Source of the DNA: DATFIX01 sp047617305
Lineage (GTDB): Archaea > Halobacteriota > Halobacteria > Halobacteriales > Natrialbaceae
Assembly (NCBI GenBank): GCA_047617305.1
Contig: JBLGCL010000009.1
Coordinates: forward strand, 1 to 32,512
DNA: 32,512 bases
Direction: 5' to 3'
Shown here: one piece after another, positions 21,816-30,056 of the stretch
How positions within the stretch are numbered: position 1 is the first letter of the stretch
How the letters are laid out: each line of letters begins with the position of its first letter
Notes under the pieces: generated by a model
Told to the model about the DNA's origin: nothing
Databases searched by the model: none
The model's input: the letters and a program-made list of their open reading frames with translations, nothing else
Program-made: the position numbers and the translations under genes

Positions 21816-22427
21816 ATGCCCGAGAAATCCCACGCGGAGCTTCCACCGCTCCCGTACGACTACGACGCGCTCGAACCGCACATCAGCGAACAGGTGCTCA
21901 AATGGCACCACGACACCCACCATCAGGGGTACGTCAACGGCCTCAACGGCGCCGAGGAAACCCTGCAGGCGAACCGCGAGTCCGGCGACCACGGCTCGAC
22001 GCCCGGCGCTCTCGGGGACGTGACCCACAACGGCAGCGGGCACTACCTGCACCACCTGTTCTGGGAGTGCATGTCGCCGAACGGCGGCGGCGAACCCGAA
22101 GGGGCCCTCCGCGAGCGCATCGAGGAAGACTTCGGCTCCTACGAGGGCTGGAAGGGCGAGTTCGAGGCGGCTGCGGGCGCCGCCGGGGGCTGGGCTCTGC
22201 TGGTCTACGACCCCGTCGCGAAACAGCTCCGGAACGTGAAGGTCGACAAACACGACCGGGGTGCGCTGTGGGGATCGCACCCGATCCTCGCGCTCGACGT
22301 CTGGGAGCACTCCTACTACTACGACTACGGCCCGGACCGCGGTAGCTTCATCGACGCCTTCTTCGAGGTCGTCAACTGGGACAAGGTCGCCGAGGAGTAC
22401 CAGACGAGCATCGGTCACTTCGAGTGA
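21816..22427 (+). CDS. sod: Mn/Fe superoxide dismutase
   Basis: A 203-residue cytoplasmic enzyme that converts superoxide to oxygen and hydrogen peroxide. Metal ligands by alignment with E. coli SodA are His31 (WHHDTHHQGYV), His79 (HYLHHLFW), Asp161 and His165 (ALDVWEHSYYYDYG). The N-terminal helical hairpin and C-terminal alpha/beta domain are both complete. Haloarchaeal enzymes of this family generally use manganese; I infer that here from the family. The ATG at 21816 is chosen over a GTG at 21801, which coincides with the predicted transcript start. The promoter stands alone, so it is probably monocistronic. Confidence 0.95.
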   Translation: MPEKSHAELPPLPYDYDALEPHISEQVLKWHHDTHHQGYVNGLNGAEETLQANRESGDHGSTPGALGDVTHNGSGHYLHHLFWECMSPNGGGEPEGALRERIEEDFGSYEGWKGEFEAAAGAAGGWALLVYDPVAKQLRNVKVDKHDRGALWGSHPILALDVWEHSYYYDYGPDRGSFIDAFFEVVNWDKVAEEYQTSIGHFE

Positions 22428-22615
22428 TCCCGTAGAACTTCGCTTTTCTTTCGACACGTAGTACCCACGGCCGGCGAGTGCAAGATGAGTCCTTCCGTAT
22501 ACGACGACGTCGTCGCCGAAACGTCCCCAGCACCGACGCCGTCAACCGACCGTGAACTCGTGCCGAACCCCAGCGAACCGTTCCCTTTTACCCCCGCGGT
22601 CGACTACCCGGACCC

Positions 22616-22882
22616 ATGCCCATCCCGAAATCCGAGTTCGACGAGCGCCACCCCTGTGACTTCTACGAACCGGGGGACCTGCTCGAACCCGGCCAGATGT
22701 ACACGGTCTACGAGATCGCCCGGCTGCTCCAGGAACTCGACCCCGACGCGGAACTCGACGCCGGGACCGAGGAGATCCTGCTGGACTGGGCGATCCCGTG
22801 GATCATCTTCAACGCGGAGGACCTGGTCGTCGCCGAACCCCGCGACGAGTCCGAACCCGGGTACTACGGCCTCAAAGAATGA
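22616..22882 (+). CDS. small conserved haloarchaeal protein (DUF5827-like)
   Basis: An 88-residue acidic protein (MPIPKSEFDERHPCDFYEPG, then LEPGQMYTVYEIARLLQELD and EEILLDWAIPWIIFNAEDLV). I believe it belongs to DUF5827, by recall. A TATA box CCTTTTACCC at 22584-22593 lies exactly 28 bases before the ATG, so the message is leaderless. Its stop overlaps the start of the following ATPase gene in an ATGA, so the two are coupled and probably work together. It has no transmembrane segment or recognised catalytic motif. Confidence 0.75.
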   Translation: MPIPKSEFDERHPCDFYEPGDLLEPGQMYTVYEIARLLQELDPDAELDAGTEEILLDWAIPWIIFNAEDLVVAEPRDESEPGYYGLKE

Positions 22883-23709
22883 AGCTGTTGGTCGCCGGTG
22901 CGGACCGGGTCGACGCCGGGAAGACCACGTTCTCGACGGGAGTGCTCGATCGAATCGGCGGCGTCGGATACAAACCACGCGCCGGGAACGATTACTGGTT
23001 CGACCACGACGACTACCGGACCGCCGTCGACGCCGGGCGGCTCTTCGGCAAGGACGCGAAACGGCTCGCGGCCGCGAGCGACGCCGACGTCACGCCGGAA
23101 GCGATCAACCCGATCCACCGCCTCTGGCGGCCCTTCCCCGGTACCGGCCAGGGGCTCATCGGCGGGACCGACCGCCAGTTCGTCCTGGACAGGGTTGGGG
23201 AGTCCTTCGTCGTCAACGCCGAGGCCGACGTTCCCCGGTCGGCCCGCGACGAGTTGCCGATCGACGACGCGGCAAGGGTGCGGACGGTCGAGGACCTCAA
23301 CCAGCTCACGGCCGAACGGTACCTCCCGCTGCTGGAGGCGCTCGGGGACGAGATCCCGGAGCGCGAACGGGCCGTGATCGAGTCCTACGGCGACGTGGCG
23401 CTGCCCCTCCGCGAGGTCGGGATCGACGCCGTCGCGGTCGTCGAACCCGGTCGCGCTCGCGTCTACGACGGGGATCGCTACCTGACGGCCTGCGAGGTCG
23501 TGGGCGGCAGCGGCCGACGCACCGGGCGGGCGTTCGGGGGCCGCGTGGGGACCCTCGAAGAGCGGGTCGACGACGTCACCGCCCACATCGATCCGACGGC
23601 GACCGTGTCGTTGCCCGCGCTCGGGAGCGACGAGCGCGCGGATCCGGCCGCGGTCGCCGACGCGTACGAAGTGGCCTACGACGCCCTCCTGGCCGAAGCG
23701 GTCGAGTAG
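22879..23709 (+). CDS. P-loop-like ATPase/GTPase, BioD/SIMIBI-like
   Basis: A 276-residue protein. The N-terminus MKLLVAGADRVDAGKTTFST is a nucleotide-binding loop close to that of dethiobiotin synthetase and other SIMIBI NTPases, with one extra residue compared with BioD and no strict A/G-x4-GKT. Later landmarks are KPRAGNDYWFDHDDYRTAVD, an acidic segment where BioD-type enzymes place metal ligands, and YGDVALPLREVGIDAVAVVE. No biotin gene is nearby, so BioD activity is not supported. It overlaps the DUF5827-like gene by four bases. Haloarchaeal homologues are, as I recall, annotated only as ATPases. Confidence 0.72.
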   Translation: MKLLVAGADRVDAGKTTFSTGVLDRIGGVGYKPRAGNDYWFDHDDYRTAVDAGRLFGKDAKRLAAASDADVTPEAINPIHRLWRPFPGTGQGLIGGTDRQFVLDRVGESFVVNAEADVPRSARDELPIDDAARVRTVEDLNQLTAERYLPLLEALGDEIPERERAVIESYGDVALPLREVGIDAVAVVEPGRARVYDGDRYLTACEVVGGSGRRTGRAFGGRVGTLEERVDDVTAHIDPTATVSLPALGSDERADPAAVADAYEVAYDALLAEAVE

Positions 23710-23739
23710 AACCCGACGCACCGATCGCGGCGGGTCCCC

Positions 23740-24339
23740 CTATCGTCGTCGGGCCGTCTCGGCCGCCAGTTCGACGTGACGCGACGGCTCCTCCAGGACG
23801 CTCGGGCCGTGACCCACGTGGAGTTCCCTGAGGTCGTCGCCGACGCGGGCCTTCACGCGGTCGATGCTCTCGATCAACGTCTCCCGGTCGCCCTCCTCCA
23901 GGTCGGTCCGACCGAAACTCCCGTTCTGGAAGATCAGGTCCCCGGCGAAGAGGACCCCGTTCGACGGACCGTAGAAGCAGAGGTGGTCGTCCTTGTGGCC
24001 GGGCGTGTGTAACGCGACGTAGTCGTGATCGCCCAGGGGGATCGTCCCCTCGTCGGCGATCGCGTGATCGACGCCCGCCTGCGACGGGTCGAAGCCCCAC
24101 GCGTCCACGTCGAACGCCTCCTTCACGCGATCCAGGTTGCCGACGTGATCGGGATGGGTGTGGGTGAGGACGACCGCGTCGAGGTCCCCGGTTTCCGCCC
24201 TGATCGCGGGGACGACGTCGAAGTTCGCGCCGGTGTCGACCACCGCCGTCCGGGCGCCCGTCACGAGGAAGGCGTTGCTGGTGAACGCGTTCGGCGGCGC
24301 TTCGGCGGCCAGATTGACGATGTCGCTGCGACGGCTCAT
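23740..24339 (-). CDS. MBL-fold metallo-hydrolase (glyoxalase II-like)
   Basis: A 199-residue metallo-beta-lactamase-fold protein. Its zinc ligands are His60, His62, Asp64 and His65 (LTHTHPDHVG), His115 (LHTPGHKDDHLC), Asp134 (LFAGDLIF) and His177 (HVGHGPS). The set is complete for a binuclear site. Family members hydrolyse thioesters such as S-lactoylglutathione, but haloarchaea use other thiols (gamma-glutamylcysteine), so the substrate is uncertain. It has no signal peptide. The convergent ATPase gene ends 30 bases away. Confidence 0.88.
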   Translation of the reverse strand: MSRRSDIVNLAAEAPPNAFTSNAFLVTGARTAVVDTGANFDVVPAIRAETGDLDAVVLTHTHPDHVGNLDRVKEAFDVDAWGFDPSQAGVDHAIADEGTIPLGDHDYVALHTPGHKDDHLCFYGPSNGVLFAGDLIFQNGSFGRTDLEEGDRETLIESIDRVKARVGDDLRELHVGHGPSVLEEPSRHVELAAETARRR

Positions 24340-24463
24340 GGATGGAGCGAGGGGTTCCCCTGGGGAATCGATTTCGATCGGAGGAAGGGTCGGCCGGTGT
24401 GGCCCGCGTCGGAAGGAGACGGGGCCGCGCGAGACTCGACGGCTCCGGTGGCTGGCCGTTGGG

Positions 24464-24808
24464 TTATTCGTCCAGAACCGCGCCGACGACGACGATCTTC
24501 GAGCGTTCCTCGCCGTTGTTCTGGATCTGTCGTCGCTGGTCGGGCGTCATGTAGACCGCTTCGTTCTCCTCGAGTTCGACGGACCCGTCCTCGAACTCGA
24601 TCTCGACGGTCCCGTCGACGACGAGGTACACCTCCTCCTGGTTCTCCTCGACGTGGTCGTGTTCTTTCCCGCGACCGCCCGGTTCGAGTTCGAGGATCGC
24701 GAGTTCGAAGGTTTCCGCGCCGAGCGTCTCCTCGAAGAGCCACATGCCCCCGTAGTATTCCTCACTCAGCGATTCCACGTCCGATGTCCCAGCCTTTGTG
24801 TAGGCCAT
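24464..24808 (-). CDS. cupin-domain protein, one metal ligand changed
   Basis: A 114-residue single-domain cupin: GGRGKEHDHVEENQEEVYLV gives motif 1 with His50, His52 and Glu58. Motif 2 reads RQIQNNG, with Gln96 where the paralogue has His96. Small cupins include isomerases, dioxygenases and storage or sensing proteins. It is clearly paralogous to the cupin at 24930-25271, with about half of the positions identical and no gap through the core. A weak TATA-like AGCTAAGTT lies 27 bases upstream, so it may be expressed separately. Confidence 0.88.
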   Translation of the reverse strand: MAYTKAGTSDVESLSEEYYGGMWLFEETLGAETFELAILELEPGGRGKEHDHVEENQEEVYLVVDGTVEIEFEDGSVELEENEAVYMTPDQRRQIQNNGEERSKIVVVGAVLDE

Positions 24809-24872
24809 ACGTGAACGCTACTCAGGGAGGGAACTTAGCTGTAGGGGCAATCGCAAGAAGGTGCCCTGATCC

Positions 24873-24890
24873 GCCCCCTCGAGAAGGGGC
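24873..24890. terminator. possible terminator hairpin between the cupin genes
   Basis: GCCCC (24873-24877) and GGGGC (24886-24890) can pair, with two further pairs inside. It falls 40 bases after the upstream cupin ends. No T run follows on the minus strand, so the case is weak. Confidence 0.25.
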
Positions 24891-24929
24891 TCCGAAGCGG
24901 CCGAACGGAGCGATATCGCCCCGGTCAGT

Positions 24930-25271
24930 TCACGTCCCCGGACCGCCGACGAGCACCAGTCGCGCCGTCTCGTCCCCGCGGTTGTGGATCTGACGGGGTT
25001 GTTCCGGGGCCATGCGGATCGCGTCGTCGCGCGAGAGCGTGACCGACTCGTCGTCCAGGTCGACGTCGACCGTCCCCTCGACGACGACGTAGACCTCCTC
25101 CTGTCCGTCGTGCGCGTGGTTGTGTTCCTTGCCGTTCGCGCCCGGTTCCAGCTCCATGATCGTCACGCCCACCCGTTCGGCGTCCAGCGCGTCCCTGAGG
25201 AACCACATCCCGCCGTACTCCTCGTCCATGACCGAGTCCACGTCCGCAGGATTGGCCGTCGTGTACGACAT
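24930..25271 (-). CDS. cupin-domain protein with complete metal site
   Basis: A 113-residue cupin. Motif 1 is GANGKEHNHAHDGQEEVYVV with His50, His52 and Glu58; motif 2 is RQIHNRG with His96. This gives the usual 3-His/1-Glu site, unlike its downstream paralogue. The ATG at 25271 begins MSYTTANPADVDSV, aligning with the paralogue's MAYTKAGTSDVESL, and a TATA box GGCTTTATCC at 25293-25303 gives a leaderless message. A longer frame from 25454 is not acidic and is rejected. The two genes are tandem duplicates 121 bases apart; the function is unknown. Confidence 0.88.
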   Translation of the reverse strand: MSYTTANPADVDSVMDEEYGGMWFLRDALDAERVGVTIMELEPGANGKEHNHAHDGQEEVYVVVEGTVDVDLDDESVTLSRDDAIRMAPEQPRQIHNRGDETARLVLVGGPGT

Positions 25272-25479
25272 GCACGACGAAGGGAACTCGGGTTGGATAA
25301 AGCCTGGAAACCGTTTCGGCGACGCCGTCCGGAAGCGATTCGACACCGGACGGTAAGCGCGGGTTTCGTGAATTGCACACGCTGATAACGGTGGATCGGT
25401 CCGTCCCCAGGAAGTGAAAACCAGGGCGGCGTCCTGCCCCCCGTCTCCCTTCAAGCCCTTGAAATCTCGTAACAGGCCA

Positions 25480-25505
25480 TTAGTTATTCGACACTATTAA
25501 TAACT
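25480..25505 (+). promoter_or_regulatory. cetZ promoter with inverted repeat
   Basis: AGTTATT (25482-25488) and AATAACT (25499-25505) form a perfect 7-bp inverted repeat over the A/T-rich core promoter. The first arm includes the TATA-like TTAGTTATT about 28 bases before the ATG at 25515. A regulator bound here would cover the TATA box. Confidence 0.45.
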
Positions 25506-25514
25506 GAGTACGTC

Positions 25515-26699
25515 ATGCAGTTAGCCACTATTGGGTTCGGTAACGCGGGGGGGAAGATCGTCGATCGTCTGCTCGAATACGAGCAGAACCGAGGGGGAGC
25601 GTTCTGTCGGTTCGTCGGGGCGTTCAATACGGCGAAAGTCGACCTCCAGAAACTCGAGTACGTACCGGAGGAGTACCGAGTGCTCTACGGGCAGACGGAC
25701 GAACGATCCAAAGGTCACGGCGTCGGCGCGGACCCGGACGTGGGGGCCGACGTCACCCGAAAGGACCTGGGGGAGATCGAACGCGTCCTCGACGGGGTCC
25801 CGCTGCACGACGTGGACGCGTTCCTCCTCGTCGCCGGACTCGGCGGCGGCACCGGTAGCGGCGGGGCACCGGTCGTCGCCTCGGAACTCGCCGCGAAGTA
25901 CGACGAGCCGGTGTACGGTTTGGGGATCCTCCCGAGCCAGGACGAAGGCGGACGGGCCGCGCTCAACGCGGGCCGGGCGCTCCGCTCGTTCACCGAGGGG
26001 ACCGACGGCCTGCTCCTGTTCGACAACGAGGCGTGGCGGGACGGGACCGATTCCGTGGCGGCCGGCTACGAGCGGACGAACCGGGAGATCGCGAAGCGGT
26101 TTGCGAGTCTACTCGGTGCGGGCGTCGAGGATGGCGGACAGATCTCCGAGAACGCCATGGACGCAAGCGACGTCAGGCGGACGCTCGGGACGGGCGGGGT
26201 CAGCACCGTCGCCTACGGGGAAGCCGAACTCGAAGCGTCCACAAGGCGAAGCCGGGGGCTGCTCGACCGTCTCAGGTCCTCGGACGACGGCGTATCGGAA
26301 GACGGCGCCGACGCGGCCACGAAGATCTACGGCCTCGTACGGCGGGCGGTCCGATCGCGGTTGACCTGTCCCGCCTCGATCGAGTCGGCGGAGCGGGCGA
26401 TGATCGTCGTGTCGGGACCGCGCGAGGAGTTCTCGCGGAAAGGCCTCGAACGCTCCCGGGAGTGGCTCGAGGCGGAGATCGGGAGCGCGGAGGTCCTCGC
26501 CGGCGACGACCCACGACCCGGGGCGGACGTTCTCTCGGCGACGATCCTGTTGGCGAACGTGACCGACGTACCGCGGATCGATCACCTCCAGGAGCAGGCC
26601 GTGTCGGCTCAGGACAACATCGAGGAACAGGCGGCGGATCGGGACGAGGAGATACAGGAATTGGTGACCGATCCCGACAACGAACTCGATCCCGTCTGA
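25515..26699 (+). CDS. cetZ: CetZ tubulin-like GTPase
   Basis: A 394-residue tubulin/FtsZ-superfamily protein. It begins MQLATIGFGNAGGKIVDRLL and contains the tubulin signature GGGTGSGG at 110-117, KGHGVGADPDVGAD near 66-80, and the T7-loop acidic residues Asp216 and Asp219 (NAMDASDV), so GTP binding and hydrolysis should be intact. The layout matches haloarchaeal CetZ proteins, which control cell shape and motility in Haloferax; which CetZ group it belongs to cannot be told by eye. The C-terminal tail from about 365 is strongly acidic. It has its own promoter and no cell-division neighbours. Confidence 0.92.
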   Translation: MQLATIGFGNAGGKIVDRLLEYEQNRGGAFCRFVGAFNTAKVDLQKLEYVPEEYRVLYGQTDERSKGHGVGADPDVGADVTRKDLGEIERVLDGVPLHDVDAFLLVAGLGGGTGSGGAPVVASELAAKYDEPVYGLGILPSQDEGGRAALNAGRALRSFTEGTDGLLLFDNEAWRDGTDSVAAGYERTNREIAKRFASLLGAGVEDGGQISENAMDASDVRRTLGTGGVSTVAYGEAELEASTRRSRGLLDRLRSSDDGVSEDGADAATKIYGLVRRAVRSRLTCPASIESAERAMIVVSGPREEFSRKGLERSREWLEAEIGSAEVLAGDDPRPGADVLSATILLANVTDVPRIDHLQEQAVSAQDNIEEQAADRDEEIQELVTDPDNELDPV

Positions 26700-26765
26700 C
26701 GGCGGCCGGACCGCGAGGGTCGACCGACCGGACTCCGCGACGGCAGGCCGTTTCGACTACCCCCA

Positions 26766-26861
26766 TACAGTTTTAGGACTTCGTTCCGACGTGGTTCGAT
26801 AACGGGTCGGCCGAGCCGGGCCTCGCGGGAGGCCGACGGAGACGGCCGACGTGACCCACCT
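26766..26861 (+). promoter_or_regulatory. thyA-folA promoter and foldable leader
   Basis: A TATA-like CAGTTTTAGG at 26768-26777 predicts a start near 26799 and a leader of about 63 bases. GTCGGCCG (26806-26813) can pair with CGGCCGAC (26843-26850), enclosing a second stem GGCCTC-gcgg-GAGGCC (26819-26834). The same GTCGGCC can instead pair with a nearer GGCCGAC copy (26831-26837), which opens the inner stem. High G+C content makes chance pairing possible. Confidence 0.4.
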
Positions 26862-27866
26862 ATGCAACAGTACCTCGACCTGGTCAACCGGGTCCTCAGC
26901 GAGGGGACGTACAAACCGAACCGGACCGACGCCGACTCGATCGCATCGTTCAGCCAGCACTACGCGGTGGATCTCTCGAAAGGATTCCCGTTGCTGACCA
27001 CGAAGGACCTCTCCGGGTTCCGCTGGAACTCCCTGATCCACGAGTTCCTCTGGTACCTCTCGGGCGAGGAGCACGTCCGCAACCTCCGGGAGGAGACGAG
27101 CATCTGGGACGCCTGGGCCGACGACGAGGGGCACCTCGACACCGCCTACGGACGCTTCTGGCGGCGGTACCCGATCCCGGACGACGACGCGCAGTTGCCC
27201 GGCGAGACGTGGGCCGGCGACGCCAACCGCTGGACAGCCGACGAGGGGACGTTCGACCAGATCCAGTACGTCCTCGACGGCCTCCGGGAGCGCCCCAACT
27301 CCCGCCGGTACGTGGTCTCCGCCTGGCATCCCGCGAACGCCGCCGTCTCGGAACTGCCGCCCTGTCACTACACGTTCGTCCTGAACGTCCAGGGCGACCG
27401 ATTGAACGTCCACCTGACCCAGCGATCCGGCGACGTCGCCCTCGGGATTCCGTTCAACGTCGCCGCCTACTCCCTGCTCGCGACGGTCGTCGCCCAGCGC
27501 ACGGGCTTCGAACTCGGATCGTTCGCTCACACCGTCGTCGACGCCCACGTCTACTGCGGGAAAGGCGCACGCGGCGAGTGGTACGCCGAGAACCTCGGCG
27601 CACTCAAGGACCGTCTCGCGAGCGTGAACTCCCCGGAGGGGTACCGCGAGGTCCGTGAGTGGCTGACCGACGCCGCCCCGCCGGAGGCCGACGGCGAGGA
27701 CGGCTACGACCACGTGCCCGGTCTGCTCACTCAGCTGACCCGCGAACCCCGCGACAGGCCGACGATCGAGGTGGCCGACAAGCCGATCGACGACCTCGAG
27801 TTCGACGACATCGCGTTGTCGGGGTACGATCCGGCACCCGGGCTCTCCTTCGCGGTGGCCGAGTGA
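26862..27866 (+). CDS. thyA: thymidylate synthase
   Basis: A 334-residue enzyme that methylates dUMP to dTMP with methylene-tetrahydrofolate. The catalytic Cys168 lies in ELPPCHYTF; RPNSRRYVVSAWHP supplies the phosphate-binding arginines; QRSGDVALGIPFN and the HTVVDAHVYC region bind dUMP. It is longer than E. coli ThyA (264) owing to an insertion at about 105-130 and a longer region at about 245-290. folA follows two bases after the stop. The same pairing (hts-hdrB) is known in Haloferax volcanii. The product dihydrofolate is recycled by FolA. Confidence 0.95.
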   Translation: MQQYLDLVNRVLSEGTYKPNRTDADSIASFSQHYAVDLSKGFPLLTTKDLSGFRWNSLIHEFLWYLSGEEHVRNLREETSIWDAWADDEGHLDTAYGRFWRRYPIPDDDAQLPGETWAGDANRWTADEGTFDQIQYVLDGLRERPNSRRYVVSAWHPANAAVSELPPCHYTFVLNVQGDRLNVHLTQRSGDVALGIPFNVAAYSLLATVVAQRTGFELGSFAHTVVDAHVYCGKGARGEWYAENLGALKDRLASVNSPEGYREVREWLTDAAPPEADGEDGYDHVPGLLTQLTREPRDRPTIEVADKPIDDLEFDDIALSGYDPAPGLSFAVAE

Positions 27867-27868
27867 CG

Positions 27869-28390
27869 ATGCCGGGGAACCCCGAACCGGAACCCGGGAT
27901 CGAACTCGTGATCGTCGCTGCGATCGCCGAGAACGGCGTCATCGGGAACGGCGGCGAGATGCCCTGGCACTATCCGGAGGACCTCCGGCGGTTCAAGGAG
28001 ACGACGATGGGCCATCCCGTCGTCATGGGCCGGCGGACCTTCGAGAGCATCCTCGACCGCCTCGGCGAACCGCTACCGGGCCGGACGAACGTCGTGTTGA
28101 CCACGAACCCCTCGTTACTCCCGGACGGCGTCGTCGCGGCCGAATCGGTGGGGGCGGCGATCGACGCGGCGGCCGAAACCGGTGCGGAGACGGCCTACGT
28201 GGTCGGCGGGGCCTCCGTCTACGAGCAGTTCCTTTCCCGCGCTGACCGCCTCGCGATCACCGAGATCCAGGCCGAGTACGAGGGCGATACGTACTTCCCG
28301 ACGGTCGATTGGACGGAGTGGCGCGAAATCGAGCGCCACGAGACCGACGACCTCGCGTTCGTCGAGTACGAGCGCCGCGACGGCGAGTGA
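27869..28390 (+). CDS. folA: dihydrofolate reductase
   Basis: A 173-residue enzyme that reduces dihydrofolate with NADPH. Landmarks are IVAAIAENGVIGNGGEMPWH, PEDLRRFKETTMGHPVVMGR with the catalytic Asp in the PEDL position, VVGGASVYEQFL, and ITEIQAEYEGDTYFP. The N-terminus has about ten extra residues before the first strand. The ATG at 27869 lies two bases after the thyA stop, so the genes form one operon and act in sequence in thymidylate synthesis. Confidence 0.94.
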   Translation: MPGNPEPEPGIELVIVAAIAENGVIGNGGEMPWHYPEDLRRFKETTMGHPVVMGRRTFESILDRLGEPLPGRTNVVLTTNPSLLPDGVVAAESVGAAIDAAAETGAETAYVVGGASVYEQFLSRADRLAITEIQAEYEGDTYFPTVDWTEWREIERHETDDLAFVEYERRDGE

Positions 28391-28485
28391 GGTTCGATCC
28401 CGACGCCGACGCCGATACCGCCGCACTCGCCAGCCGGATCCGGCCGGAACAACCGCTTTGACGATGGAGTGCGAACCGTTCACAC

Positions 28486-28665
28486 ATGGGGGCGACGTTC
28501 GAACTGTACCGCGACCGCGAGGGGAAGTACCGCTGGCGGCTCCGTCACGACAACGGCAACGTGCTCGCGGACAGCGGCGAGGGGTACGCCAGCAAACAGA
28601 AAGCCAGGCAGGGGATCGAGAGCGTGAAGACGAACGCGCCGGAGGCCACCGTCGAGGAAGTATGA
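28486..28665 (+). CDS. HVO_2922-type mini-protein (YegP/DUF1508 fold)
   Basis: A 59-residue protein, MGATFELYRDREGKYRWRLR, then DSGEGYASKQKARQGIESVK. It matches the single-repeat DUF1508/YegP family: F-E-L-Y-x-D, W-R-L-R, the S-x-G-E-G-Y-x-S-K motif and an Ala/Gly helix. Haloferax HVO_2922 is the haloarchaeal reference; it is a small dimer of unknown role. The ATG is preceded by a weak TATA-like element at about 28452-28460. Confidence 0.88.
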   Translation: MGATFELYRDREGKYRWRLRHDNGNVLADSGEGYASKQKARQGIESVKTNAPEATVEEV

Positions 28666-28782
28666 AGTGACGCCGTCGGGATCCTTGGTCGGCCGGAGCC
28701 GCTATCGTCGCTACGGGGAGACGATCCGTGATAGTCGTCCGGAAAGCGTGGCTTTACGCCCGCCGACCCTGTTAGTCGGGGT

Positions 28783-29937
28783 ATGCTCGTACTCAGTGGC
28801 GGCACGGTCGTCGACGCCGACGGCACGCGACGGGCGGACGTCGCCGTCGAGGACGGCCGCATCGAACGCGTCGGCGATGCGCCGTCGCATCCGGACCGGG
28901 TCGTCGACGTCGACGGGATGTACGTCGCGCCAGGGCTGATCGACACGCACGGCCACCTGATGATGGACGGCGGCCCGGACCCCGAGTCGAACCGCGATCT
29001 TTCGGACTTCGAGGCGGCCTACCGGGCGACGGCGAACCTCGAAACGGCGCTCGAGTCGGGCGTCACGACGCTCCGCGACCTCGGGTCGCTCGGGTCGCTC
29101 GCCATCGACGCCGCCGCGGCGGTCGAGGACGGCCTGATCGACGGCCCGCGCGTGCAGGCGTGCGGCGAGATCGTCGTCATGACCGGCGGGCACGGCCACT
29201 GGTTCGGTCGGGAGGCCGACGGCCCGGCCGAGGTGCGCAAGGCCGCCCGGGAACAGCTGAAACGCGGCGCGGACGCGGTCAAGACCATGGCCACCGGCGG
29301 CGTCCTGACCGAAGGGGCGCTCACCGGCGCGCCGGAGCTGACCGAGGAGGAACTCGCCGCGCTCGTCGACGCCGCCGAGGCCAAGGGCCGCCCGACGGCG
29401 GCCCACGCACACGGCGCGGCAGGAATCAAGAACGCCACCCGCGCGGGGATCACCAGCGTCGAGCACGGCACGTTCATGGACCGCGAGGCGGCCGCACTGA
29501 TGGCCGACCGGGGGACCTACTGGGTGCCGACCGCGGCCGCCCTGCACGGCATCGTCGAGGAGGGCACCGAGGCCGGCATCCCGGAGTGGGCCGTGCGGAA
29601 GGCCGAGGTGGCAGCCGAGGCGTTCGACGACGCCTTCGAGTACGCGCTCGACGAGGGCGTGCCGATCGCGATGGGCACCGACGCCGGGACCCCGTTCAAT
29701 TTTTTCGAGGAGATTCCACGGGAACTCGAACTGCTCGTCGAGCACGGGCTCTCGCCCGAGGGTGCGCTCGAGGCGGCGACGATCAACGCGGCCGACCTGC
29801 TCGGGCTGGACGAGGCGGGGCTCGTCGCCGAGGGCTACCGGGCCGACTTGGTCGTCCTCCCCGACGATCCGCTCGATGACCCGTCCGTCTGGCAGGACGT
29901 TCGGACCGTCGTTGCCGACGGGAACGTCGTCGCCTGA
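28783..29937 (+). CDS. amidohydrolase family metal-dependent hydrolase
   Basis: A 384-residue enzyme of the imidazolonepropionase/Xaa-Pro dipeptidase-like group. Metal ligands are His56 and His58 (IDTHGHLM), bridging Lys167 (AVKTMATGG), His208/His210 (AHAHG), His228 (VEHGT) and Asp300 (MGTDAG), with the small beta-sandwich at both ends (MLVLSGGTVVDADGT and ADLVVLPDDPLDD). Substrates of this group are cyclic amides, ureas or blocked dipeptides; none can be chosen here. A TATA box GCTTTACG at 28751-28758 gives a leaderless start. It has no operon partner. Confidence 0.88.
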   Translation: MLVLSGGTVVDADGTRRADVAVEDGRIERVGDAPSHPDRVVDVDGMYVAPGLIDTHGHLMMDGGPDPESNRDLSDFEAAYRATANLETALESGVTTLRDLGSLGSLAIDAAAAVEDGLIDGPRVQACGEIVVMTGGHGHWFGREADGPAEVRKAAREQLKRGADAVKTMATGGVLTEGALTGAPELTEEELAALVDAAEAKGRPTAAHAHGAAGIKNATRAGITSVEHGTFMDREAAALMADRGTYWVPTAAALHGIVEEGTEAGIPEWAVRKAEVAAEAFDDAFEYALDEGVPIAMGTDAGTPFNFFEEIPRELELLVEHGLSPEGALEAATINAADLLGLDEAGLVAEGYRADLVVLPDDPLDDPSVWQDVRTVVADGNVVA

Positions 29938-30023
29938 CCGTTCGGCTGTCTTCGGCCATCCGTCGGTTACGTCCTCGCCGCTCCGTACGGCGGTCGCGAC
30001 GACGTACTCCGGCGTTCGCAAGC

Positions 30024-30033
30024 TCTTTTAACG
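30024..30033 (+). promoter_or_regulatory. TATA box of the membrane regulator gene
   Basis: TCTTTTAACG is centred 28 bases before the ATG at 30057, supporting a leaderless transcript. Confidence 0.55.
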
Positions 30034-30056
30034 GTTCACGAGGAACGTTCGAGTAC

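Noticed and set aside
22485..23831. 448-codon open frame on the plus strand
   Set aside because: It overlaps two well-supported genes in another frame, and its product is Arg/Gly/Ser-rich.
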